Source: JBCCMF01 sp038747545 (GTDB lineage: Bacteria > Bacteroidota > Rhodothermia > Rhodothermales > JBCCMF01). From it: a stretch of DNA of 64,000 nucleotides. Location: NCBI GenBank assembly GCA_038747545.1, contig JBCDJT010000009.1:1-64000 (forward strand), in the 5' to 3' direction. This document shows, piece by piece, positions 1 to 7,456 of this stretch (within the stretch, counting starts at the first letter, position 1; each line of letters begins with the position of its first letter). The translations under genes were made by a program, and so were the position numbers. The notes beneath the pieces are model-generated. The model did not search any database and had not been told where the DNA came from. It saw only the letters and a list, made by a program, of their open reading frames with translations.

Positions 1-991
1 AGATGGCGTGTGCGCCCGGTCGCTGCCCGATGATCAGCCACAGTACGTTGGCCTCAGCGAGATACGCACGGACCTCCCGGTGCGGTACGTATCCGACTTC
101 GTGGACGACCTCGCCAAGGTCTAGCTGTTGAACCAGGAGCCGACCCGCCGGGGTAAACAGACCGACAAACTTCGCGGACACTTCCTCTGGACGAATACGC
201 TTGGTTTTTAGAGCGTGATGCAGTGCTTTTAGAAAGGGATCGGGCGTCTGGGCATCGTAGAACACGCCCGTGTAAGTAAACGTGCAGCGGGTGTTTGCCG
301 CAGCTGTAGAGGGCAGCATGTCCGACGGATCGTACCCTTGCTCGAAGACCCGGATGTCGCTACCGGGCGCCGAGCGCCGCAGGCGATCGCGGATAGCCGT
401 GTTAATAGTCGTACTAAACCTGCTGTGCTGCAGCACCGAGCGCTCCAGCCGCTCGTTGAGCCGGCGATGCACCAGTGTAGGATAGACATGCCGTGGATTG
501 CCCACCCAGTCGTCGCGGAAGTCTGTGATGAGTGGGACGCCCAGTGCTTTGCTCACCGCCCTGCCCACAAGGTGTGCTGTATACGGGGGCGCACTCGACA
601 ACACGGCATCGAAAGGAGCACGCTGAGCAGCGCGCTTCGCCGCCCGCACGGCGTAGGGCAACCATCCAATCTTGTTGTCGGGCACAAACACCCATTGGCT
701 CAAGTCTGAGAGGCGTCGCCGTGTCTGCTCCTGCTTGATCTCTACCGTCTCGCCCTTCTTGAAGAGCTGCGTTGGATCGAGGCTCTTCGTGCGTATCACG
801 TCGATGCCCGCCTCTTGCACCTCATCGAGTAGCGAATGGTCAAAGGCAAAGTACCCGCCGGGCTCGACGGTCAGGACGGTTGGCGCCCAGCCTGTTGCAG
901 GCAAGTATCTCGCCAGCTTGGCCATTCGCTGCACGCCACTCATCCCCATCGGCGGGAAATAGTACGCGATGATGAGCAGCCGACGCGACAC
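1..991 (-). CDS. Glycosyltransferase, GT4-like (partial, C-terminus outside window)
   Basis: Reverse-strand translation from a GTG at 991 gives 330 open codons running off the left edge. The first residues are VSRRLLIIAYYFPPMG followed by SGVQRMAKLARYLP, the opening typical of family 4/1 glycosyltransferases that act on cell-surface polysaccharide. Further in are GVPLITDFRDDW and, near the edge, FVGLFTPAGRLL, as expected for the N-terminal Rossmann domain and the start of the donor-binding domain. An in-frame TAA at 997-995 makes GTG the earliest possible start; I see no strong ribosome-binding site. It lies about 200 bp downstream of the peptidase gene on the same strand. Donor and acceptor cannot be told from sequence. 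Confidence 0.82.
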   Translation of the reverse strand, partial: MSRRLLIIAYYFPPMGMSGVQRMAKLARYLPATGWAPTVLTVEPGGYFAFDHSLLDEVQEAGIDVIRTKSLDPTQLFKKGETVEIKQEQTRRRLSDLSQWVFVPDNKIGWLPYAVRAAKRAAQRAPFDAVLSSAPPYTAHLVGRAVSKALGVPLITDFRDDWVGNPRHVYPTLVHRRLNERLERSVLQHSRFSTTINTAIRDRLRRSAPGSDIRVFEQGYDPSDMLPSTAAANTRCTFTYTGVFYDAQTPDPFLKALHHALKTKRIRPEEVSAKFVGLFTPAGRLLVQQLDLGEVVHEVGYVPHREVRAYLAEANVLWLIIGQRPGAHAI

Positions 992-1198
992 GTCTTATAC
1001 CAGTTCTGATAGTTCATAGTGCAACACATCGTCTACTCTTGTCCTGCCAACCGGAGCCGAGAGCGCGAAGCACACCACAGGTACATCTCCGCCGATTATG
1101 CATTGCACAACCTCAAGGTGGGAGATGCCACGGTTACAGCCTGCGGCCTCCGCACGGGATGACAAACTCGATCGCACACTCATCTCCCAGCTCTGGAA

Positions 1199-2293
1199 TT
1201 ACACCGGTATAACGCGCAAGGCTTTGCGCGCAGAGGTGAGGTTTTGTGCGCCGTCGGCACGCAGCCAGATCATGTCTTCGATGCGCACCCCAAACCGTCC
1301 CTCTAGGTAGATACCGGGCTCGATCGTCACAACGCAGTCCTCGGGCAACTCGTCTTCGGAGCGGAAGGAAACGGGGGGCCACTCGTGTACATCGAGTCCT
1401 ACGCCGTGCCCCAGGCTGTGACCGAACGCCTCGCCATACCCTGCTGCGTCAATGTGATCACGGGCAACGGCGTCTAGCGCCTTGGACGTCATGCCCGGCA
1501 TAGCCGCGTCGATGGCCGCTTTGTTCGCTTCAAGCACAACCTCGTATACCCGTCGTGCCTCGGCAGATACTTCGCCCAGTGCGACGGTTCGTGTCATGTC
1601 CGAAGCATAGCCGTTGACTATGCAGCCGAAGTCGAGCACGACAAGGTCACCCTCACGTAGTACACGTGCCGACGGATGCGCATGCGGCAGCGCGCTGTTC
1701 GGTCCAGAGGCGACGATCGGCTCGAACGCTTGACGTTCGGCCCCGTGCTTGAGGTGACGGTAGATAATCTCGGCGGCAACGTCTCGCTCCGTCATTCCTG
1801 GACGGATCAGCGCGCACACCTCTTCGAAAACCTGCTCAGTGATGCGCTGGGCTGCTCGGATATGGCTCACCTCGCGCGCCTGCTTTCGGGCTACCTCATG
1901 CTTCAAGAACCCCTCGACGGGCTGCCAAGCGATATCTGGGTGCTCCTCGGCGAGCTTCGCATGCGCTGCAGCCGTCATCTCGTCGGCTTGATACCCCACA
2001 CGCGTCCAGCCCGCGAGCAGCCCGTTTTCCGCTACGTGTTTGACAAGCGCATACCCTGGTACGTGTACGGTTGCCCCAATAACCTGATGCCGTGCTTGCG
2101 CACCATATCGCTTGTCGGTTACGAAGTGAGCATCCGTTTTGGTGACTACAAGGAGCGCATTCGATCCCGTAAAGCCGGTTGCCCAGCGGATGTCGAGCAG
2201 TTTCGTGATGAACACGGCCTCTAGACCGAGCGCGTCGAGCTTCTGCTGGATGGTGGCAACAGGGCTGGTCGGCGATTCTGACCCCAACGCCAT
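1199..2293 (-). CDS. pepP: Xaa-Pro aminopeptidase / M24 metallopeptidase
   Basis: This is a 364-residue cytoplasmic peptidase expected to remove an N-terminal residue before proline. The N-terminal creatinase-like domain (about 1-135) is followed by a pita-bread M24 domain. All five expected metal ligands are visible: D221 in VVLDFG, D232 in SDMTRT, H296 in HSLGHGVG, E325 in TIEPGIY and E339 in GVRIEDM. Length fits the shorter PepP/PepQ class. Its ATG overlaps the guaB stop codon by one base (TGATG), so it is probably translationally coupled to guaB. Aminopeptidase versus prolidase specificity is not resolvable by eye. Confidence 0.9.
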   Translation of the reverse strand: MALGSESPTSPVATIQQKLDALGLEAVFITKLLDIRWATGFTGSNALLVVTKTDAHFVTDKRYGAQARHQVIGATVHVPGYALVKHVAENGLLAGWTRVGYQADEMTAAAHAKLAEEHPDIAWQPVEGFLKHEVARKQAREVSHIRAAQRITEQVFEEVCALIRPGMTERDVAAEIIYRHLKHGAERQAFEPIVASGPNSALPHAHPSARVLREGDLVVLDFGCIVNGYASDMTRTVALGEVSAEARRVYEVVLEANKAAIDAAMPGMTSKALDAVARDHIDAAGYGEAFGHSLGHGVGLDVHEWPPVSFRSEDELPEDCVVTIEPGIYLEGRFGVRIEDMIWLRADGAQNLTSARKALRVIPV

Positions 2294-3801
2294 CAGGTGC
2301 GAACGCTGTAGTTTGGCGCCTCTTTGGTGATGCGCACGTCATGCGGGTGGCTTTCGCGAATACCTGACGCGGTGATGCGGATGAACTGTGCCCGCTCGTA
2401 CATGTGCTGCAGCGTCGGCGACCCCGTGTAGCCCATCGCAGCCCGCAGCCCGCCTACCATCTGGTACACCACTTCGCCAAGTGTGCCGCTATATGGTACC
2501 ATGCCTTCGATGCCTTCGGGCACCAGCTTGTCAAACTCCTGCGTCTTATCCTGGAAGTACCGATCCTTGCTGCCAGCCTGCATCGCACCCATGGAGCCCA
2601 TGCCACGGTAGGCTTTAAACTTGCGGCCTTCGTAGATGATCGTCTCGCCCGGACTCTCCTCCACGCGGGCGAACATGCTGCCCAGCATTACAGAGCTAGC
2701 CCCTGCTGTTATCGCTTTAGGAATGTCGCCCGTCTGCTTGATCCCGCCGTCGGCGATGATAGGCACGCCCGCCGGTCGCGCCACGCTGGCGCAATCCATG
2801 ACGGCCGTAAGCTGCGGCACACCAACGCCGGCCACCACCCGCGTCGTGCATATCGAGCCTGGTCCAATGCCTACCTTGATCGCGTCGGCACCCGCCTCGA
2901 TGAGGTCGCGGGTGGCCTCGGCCGTCGCTACGTTGCCAGCCACCACGCTCAGCGAGGGGAAGACGTTTTTGATATGTGCCACGGTCTGCAAAACGCCTGT
3001 GGAGTGTCCGTGTGCGGTGTCTACGGTGATGAAGTCGACGCCAGCCTCCACGAGCGCCTCTACGCGCTCTAGCTGTTCGACCGAAACCCCTACGGCGGCC
3101 CCAACGCGCAGGCGACCGTGCTCGTCCTTACACGCGTTTGGATACAGCTTCTTCTTTTGAATGTCCTTGAATGTAATGAGGCCCTTCAGATAACCGTCGC
3201 GGTCCACCACGGGCAGCTTCTCGATCTTGTGCTGTTGCAGCAAGTCTTCGGCTTCGTCTAGGGTAGTCCCTTGCGGTGCTGTGACGAGCCCCGATGCCGT
3301 CATCACCTCGTGCAGTGGCGTCTCGTTGTCGAGTTGGAAGCGCAAGTCGCGGTTCGTCGCGATGCCGATCAGCTTGCCTTCGCCATTGATAATGGGGATC
3401 CCGCCAATGGAGTACTTGGCCATCATGGCTTGCGCATCGCCAACAGTGTTGTCGGGGCGGAGTGTGATCGGGTCGAGAATCATCCCACTCTCCGACCGCT
3501 TGACGATCCGCACTTGCGCTGCTTGCGCGGCTATCGTCATATTCTTGTGCAGCACGCCTACACCGCCTTCACGCGCCATTGCGATGGCCATGCGTGACTC
3601 GGTTACCGTGTCCATCGCCGCAGAGATGATGGGAATGCGCAGCCTAATCGTTCGCGTCAGAGCAGTACCCGTATCCACTTCGCGCGGCAGCACTTCGGAG
3701 CGCGCAGGGACAAGCAGCACGTCGTCATAGGTGAGGCCTGTGCCGCGGAGCTTCTGGATACTCGACGTACCGTTGGCGGTGACTTCGGTGGTGGGCATCA
3801 T
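2293..3801 (-). CDS. guaB: Inosine-5'-monophosphate dehydrogenase
   Basis: The protein has 502 residues and catalyses the NAD-dependent oxidation of IMP to XMP, the committed step of GMP synthesis. The TIM barrel is interrupted by a pair of CBS domains at roughly 110-225. The catalytic loop GIGPGSICTTR carries the nucleophile C318, and the flap region YRGMGSMGAM is present. The start is ATGATG (3801 or 3798), only 3 bases after the rluB stop, which indicates one transcript with scpA-scpB-rluB upstream and the M24 peptidase downstream. Confidence 0.97.
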   Translation of the reverse strand: MMPTTEVTANGTSSIQKLRGTGLTYDDVLLVPARSEVLPREVDTGTALTRTIRLRIPIISAAMDTVTESRMAIAMAREGGVGVLHKNMTIAAQAAQVRIVKRSESGMILDPITLRPDNTVGDAQAMMAKYSIGGIPIINGEGKLIGIATNRDLRFQLDNETPLHEVMTASGLVTAPQGTTLDEAEDLLQQHKIEKLPVVDRDGYLKGLITFKDIQKKKLYPNACKDEHGRLRVGAAVGVSVEQLERVEALVEAGVDFITVDTAHGHSTGVLQTVAHIKNVFPSLSVVAGNVATAEATRDLIEAGADAIKVGIGPGSICTTRVVAGVGVPQLTAVMDCASVARPAGVPIIADGGIKQTGDIPKAITAGASSVMLGSMFARVEESPGETIIYEGRKFKAYRGMGSMGAMQAGSKDRYFQDKTQEFDKLVPEGIEGMVPYSGTLGEVVYQMVGGLRAAMGYTGSPTLQHMYERAQFIRITASGIRESHPHDVRITKEAPNYSVRT

Positions 3802-3804
3802 AAT

Positions 3805-4623
3805 CTATCGGGATTTAAGTTTGACTTTGCGGCGGAGTTGGCGGATTTCCTTGGGCTCTAGCCGCCGCCACTTGCCGCGCCGCACGCCAGCCGTGGAGAG
3901 TCCTGCATAGCGCACACGTTCGAGTTCAGCGATTTCGTGACCAAGGGCCTCCATCATGCGCCGCACTTGTCGGTTGCGACCCTCGTGGATTTCCAAGCCA
4001 ATCTCGTGGTAGTTGGGCGGGTTCAGATAGGCCACCTGATCAGCCTTCGCCACGCCATCGTCGAGGTCGATGCCGTTGCGGAGGAGGTCGATCTGATGCG
4101 GCTTCACCGACTCGCGCGTTTTCACGCGGTAGATCTTTTCGATCTCGAACCGTGGATGCATCAGCCGATGCGCGAGGTCGCCGTCGTTGGTGAGCAAGAG
4201 CACACCGGTGGTGTTGCGGTCCAACCGACCAACCGGATACAGCCGTACATCACTGCCTTCGGGCAGCTTGACGAGGTCGAGCACGGTCTTGCGCCCCTTC
4301 TCGTCGTCAGTCGTGGTGATGACGTCCTCGGGCTTGTTCATCAGCAGGTACAGCAACCCTTCTGGCTCAATGCGCGTGCCGTTGACCACGACAGTGTTCG
4401 CCTTGGTCACTTTAGTACCCATCACGGTCACCACTTCCCCATCCACCAGAACCTGCCCAGCAGCGATCAGCTCATCGGCTTTGCGACGAGAGCACAGGCC
4501 GGTTTGGGCGATGTATTTGTTGAGCCGCATCGGGCCCTCCTGTTCTGGGCGCGGCTTTGTAGGGACAGGCTGCGGCGGCTGCGGCTTGCTTGGCCGCTTG
4601 AATCGCTTACGGCGTGGCTTCAT
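3805..4623 (-). CDS. rluB: 23S rRNA pseudouridine synthase, RluB/RsuA family
   Basis: A basic N-terminal extension (about 1-30) leads into an S4 RNA-binding domain beginning MRLNKYIAQTGLCSRRKAD, then the RsuA-type catalytic domain. The catalytic aspartate is D135 in GRLDRNTTGVLLLTNDG. The 272-residue length suits RluB or RluE/F-like enzymes, and the scpA-scpB-rluB order is the conserved arrangement seen in many bacteria, which favours RluB. The start lies 17 bases inside the scpB coding sequence. The lysine/arginine/proline-rich head could aid rRNA binding. Confidence 0.92.
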   Translation of the reverse strand: MKPRRKRFKRPSKPQPPQPVPTKPRPEQEGPMRLNKYIAQTGLCSRRKADELIAAGQVLVDGEVVTVMGTKVTKANTVVVNGTRIEPEGLLYLLMNKPEDVITTTDDEKGRKTVLDLVKLPEGSDVRLYPVGRLDRNTTGVLLLTNDGDLAHRLMHPRFEIEKIYRVKTRESVKPHQIDLLRNGIDLDDGVAKADQVAYLNPPNYHEIGLEIHEGRNRQVRRMMEALGHEIAELERVRYAGLSTAGVRRGKWRRLEPKEIRQLRRKVKLKSR

Positions 4624-5266
4624 CGGCGCTGTCGGTGGGTTCAGGAGGCAGAAGGTCTTTAAGAACCAGCAACTCGGCGCGTTCCTTACTGAAGGCGGGC
4701 TCGTTGAGGAGTTCTTCTATTTCGCGCAGGGTTGGGAGTTCGTCGAGTGATGCCAAACCGAACCGTTCCAAAAAAACAGGTGTGGTGCTATACAATAACG
4801 GCTTACCTAACGACTCACTACGCCCGGTGATCTCGACCAAGCCATGCTCCAGCAGCCGCCGTACCGCGTAGTCCGAGTCGACGCCGCGCACGGCGTCCAC
4901 TTCGGGCTTTGTCGCAGGCTGCCGGTACGCGATGATGGCAAGCGTCTCCATCAGCGAGCGTGACAGCCGCGTCTTGCGCTCCTGACGGAAAAAGACGTTC
5001 AGGTAAGGCGCCATCCTCTTGTCGGTCGCCATCCGATACCCCTCGGCCACGTGCTCAATGCACAAGATGCTGCCTATCTGCGCATACGACGCGTTGAGCG
5101 CAGCGACAGCTTCTACGACGGCAGCTTCCTCGATGGTCGCGCCCAGCACCTCACCGATCACTTCGGTCACCGCTGCAGCCGCGATGGGCACATCGGTGGC
5201 GAAAACTAGGGCCTCAACCACCCGATCCAGGTCAGTCAGGTCTCTAAAGTCAGTTGATTCCATCAC
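4607..5266 (-). CDS. scpB: Segregation and condensation protein B
   Basis: ScpB, 219 residues, is a kleisin-associated winged-helix protein that dimerises on ScpA in the SMC condensin. The family signature is the stretch LSRSLMETLAIIAYRQPATKPEVDAVRG split over residues about 110-140, followed by GRSESLGKPLLYSTT and FLERFGL. It overlaps scpA by four bases (ATGA) and rluB by 17 bases, so all three are translationally coupled. The acidic C-terminal tail after residue 190 is unremarkable. Confidence 0.95.
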   Translation of the reverse strand: MMESTDFRDLTDLDRVVEALVFATDVPIAAAAVTEVIGEVLGATIEEAAVVEAVAALNASYAQIGSILCIEHVAEGYRMATDKRMAPYLNVFFRQERKTRLSRSLMETLAIIAYRQPATKPEVDAVRGVDSDYAVRRLLEHGLVEITGRSESLGKPLLYSTTPVFLERFGLASLDELPTLREIEELLNEPAFSKERAELLVLKDLLPPEPTDSADEATP

Positions 5267-6003
5267 GCCTCTTCAGGTTCAAGGGTGAGATTGCCCTCCT
5301 GGCGTTCAACGTAGAAGTCGACCGCCTCGGCATCAACGAACAAGCGAAGACTGCCGCGGCGCGCCAGTTCAAGCACGGCCAGAAACGTAGCGATGATAAA
5401 CGGCTTCGACCGCGCGGCCACTACGTAACGAAATGCCTTACGCTCCCCTATCGCCAACACATCACGCATGAAGCCGATCTGTTGCTCCACCGTGTACGAC
5501 TCGTTCGTCAGCTCGATGGTCGGCTCCGCCGGGGCCTGCAGCAAGAGCGGCTTGAGCGCCTTGATCAGATCAAAGACGGTCGTATTCTGATAGACCTCGA
5601 CGGTATCGATGTACTCGGCCTTGACCGCACTTGCTTTCCCACGATGAAACACGGCGGCCCGCTCTTCCTCAAGGACGCGCAGCTGCTGCGTCGCCTCTTT
5701 GTAGCGCAGATATTCCAGCAACCGCTCGACGAGTTCAGCCCTGGGGTCGATGGGCTCACCGTCCTCGTCCAACTCTTCCGATGGCAGTAACAGCCGCGCC
5801 TTGATGTTAATCAGCACAGCCGCCATGTAGATGAAGTCGCCAACCCCGTCCAGATCCACATCTTGCATCACGCGGACGTACGACAGATACTCGTCGGCGA
5901 TGCGGGCGATCGGAATGTCGTAGATATCGAGTTCGTCGCGACGGATAAAGAAGAGCAGCAGGTCAAGCGGCCCGTCGAACGCGTCTAGGTGGATCTCGTA
6001 CAT
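5263..6003 (-). CDS. scpA: Segregation and condensation protein A (kleisin)
   Basis: ScpA bridges the SMC heads of condensin. I start it at the ATG at 6003, giving 246 residues beginning MYEIHLDAFDGPLDLLLFFI, the conserved kleisin N-terminus; an upstream start at 6081 would add 26 residues that look non-coding. The middle carries YIDTVEVYQNTTVFDLIKAL and the C-terminal winged helix ends FVDAEAVDFYVE. The stop overlaps the scpB start by four bases. No smc gene is in the window. Confidence 0.94.
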   Translation of the reverse strand: MYEIHLDAFDGPLDLLLFFIRRDELDIYDIPIARIADEYLSYVRVMQDVDLDGVGDFIYMAAVLINIKARLLLPSEELDEDGEPIDPRAELVERLLEYLRYKEATQQLRVLEEERAAVFHRGKASAVKAEYIDTVEVYQNTTVFDLIKALKPLLLQAPAEPTIELTNESYTVEQQIGFMRDVLAIGERKAFRYVVAARSKPFIIATFLAVLELARRGSLRLFVDAEAVDFYVERQEGNLTLEPEEA

Positions 6004-6109
6004 GCAACGCTTAGGGGAGCCGCGCAGCCAGCGGCAGTGATAGGTTGCCCCATAACATACGGCACAATGCCGTTTCAGCAAACGAACTGCAAGTTAATCA
6101 CCCAAGCGT

Positions 6110-7378
6110 TTAGTTTGGAGCAATGACAGTCTGGCTGAACCGCTCAGGCACGAACAGCTCTTGGGCGACCTCTTGGACCTTCGCCTCATCCACGTCATCG
6201 ATGAACGCGGTCACATCGTCTAAGCTAAAGTAGCGGTTGTAGTAGATCTCCTGCTTTGCGATGCGGTTCATGCGGTTGTTCAAGCTTTCCAGCCCCATCA
6301 TCAGCGCGCCTTTCACCTGATTCTTCGCCATGTTGAGCATCCGCTTGCTCACGGGCTTCTCGGTCAGCTTCTCCAACTCGCGCATCACCACCGTCTTCGC
6401 ACGCTCCACCTTGGTCGGGTCAGTGCCCATGTAGATGCCGAAGTCGCCCCCGTCCTGCAGGAAGTTGACGAACGAGTAGATGTTGTAGCAATAGCCGTAC
6501 TTCTCGCGCACGTTCTGGTTGAGGCGGCTGGACATCCCACCGCCCAGGATAGTGTTTAGTACCGAGAGCGCGGTCCGGTTTTCATGGTGCAGGTCATAGC
6601 TCGGCGCCCCAAGCACCATGTGTGCCTGCTGGATGGGTCGTGCCTCGCGAACAACTGAAGGCGCGTAGCTTGCATGTGACGAGCGGCGATGCGGATTCGC
6701 CTTACGCTCGGTCTTGGCAAAGGCCTTCTGAATGAGCCTGACGACGTGCTCATGCTCCAGGTTACCCGCTGCGGCAATGACGATGCGGTCGGGCGTGTAG
6801 TTGCTATCGACGTACTGGCCAAGCTGCGTGGGCGTGAACGACTGCACCGTCTCGGGCATCCCGATGATGGGCCGCCCTAGCGGATGCGCAGCGTACATCT
6901 GCGCCTCATAAAAGTCGAAGACCAAATCCTCGGGGTTGTCCGCATACATACGGATCTCTTCGAGGACCACGTCCTTCTCGCGCTCGATCTCCTTTGCCGG
7001 AAAGGTGGGGTCGAGGACGATATCCGAGAGCACGTCGATGGCGCGGGGCAGGTGCTCGTCCAGGCAGCGTGCCAAGTAGCACGTTTGCTCCTTACTCGTG
7101 AACGCGTTCAGGTAGCCGCCCACCGACTCCATGAACTGGGCGATGTTGTGCGTCCGCCGCCGCTTGGTGCCGCGAAAGACGGCATGCTCGATGAAGTGGC
7201 TGATGCCCGCTTCATGCTCGCCCTCGTCGCGGCTGCCCACCTCGATCCAGATGCCGATAGCCAATGAGCGCACGGAGGGGATCCGCTCCGTGACGATGCG
7301 TACGCCGCTGTCGAGCACGGTTTTCTTGAACATCGAAACTTCGGTTTCGAGCGGTCGAACGGCAGTTTTCGTCGGCAT
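6110..7378 (-). CDS. M16 family zinc peptidase (processing-protease-like)
   Basis: This is a single-unit M16B peptidase of about 420 residues. The inverted zinc motif HFIEH (HxxEH) occurs in GISHFIEHAVFRGT, with the distal glutamate in EIEREKDVVLEEIRMY. The later FGIYMGTDP and NQVKGALMMGLES segments are typical of the second domain. Candidate starts are ATG 7378 and ATG 7333 (MFKKTVLDSGVRIV); a TTG at 7390 lies inside the pnp terminator and is unlikely. I see no signal peptide. It follows pnp, a neighbourhood also seen in other phyla, and precedes scpA by about 100 bp. Confidence 0.9.
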   Translation of the reverse strand: MPTKTAVRPLETEVSMFKKTVLDSGVRIVTERIPSVRSLAIGIWIEVGSRDEGEHEAGISHFIEHAVFRGTKRRRTHNIAQFMESVGGYLNAFTSKEQTCYLARCLDEHLPRAIDVLSDIVLDPTFPAKEIEREKDVVLEEIRMYADNPEDLVFDFYEAQMYAAHPLGRPIIGMPETVQSFTPTQLGQYVDSNYTPDRIVIAAAGNLEHEHVVRLIQKAFAKTERKANPHRRSSHASYAPSVVREARPIQQAHMVLGAPSYDLHHENRTALSVLNTILGGGMSSRLNQNVREKYGYCYNIYSFVNFLQDGGDFGIYMGTDPTKVERAKTVVMRELEKLTEKPVSKRMLNMAKNQVKGALMMGLESLNNRMNRIAKQEIYYNRYFSLDDVTAFIDDVDEAKVQEVAQELFVPERFSQTVIAPN

Positions 7379-7388
7379 GCACACAATC

Positions 7389-7424
7389 AAAAACGAGAGG
7401 GGGCGCCTCAGACGAAGCGCCCCC
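7389..7424 (-). terminator. Rho-independent terminator of pnp
   Basis: An 8-bp perfect stem GGGGGCGC/GCGCCCCC (7399-7406 with 7417-7424) and a 10-base loop are followed on the minus strand by a T run at 7393-7389. It lies 33 bases past the pnp stop and immediately before the M16 peptidase start, separating the two. Confidence 0.8.
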
Positions 7425-7456
7425 CCTTTGGTTTCCCTACGGTGAACCGATTTGGC

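Noticed and set aside
995..1183. A 62-codon reverse ORF between the M24 peptidase and the glycosyltransferase
   Set aside because: No ribosome-binding site, no recognisable family and a composition like non-coding sequence; I treat it as intergenic.
6059..6073. Short hairpin ACGGC/GCCGT between the M16 peptidase and scpA
   Set aside because: Only 5 bp and without a T-tract on the minus strand, so not called as a terminator.
7388..7390. TTG as the M16 peptidase start
   Set aside because: It lies within the pnp terminator T-tract; ATG 7378 or 7333 is more sensible.
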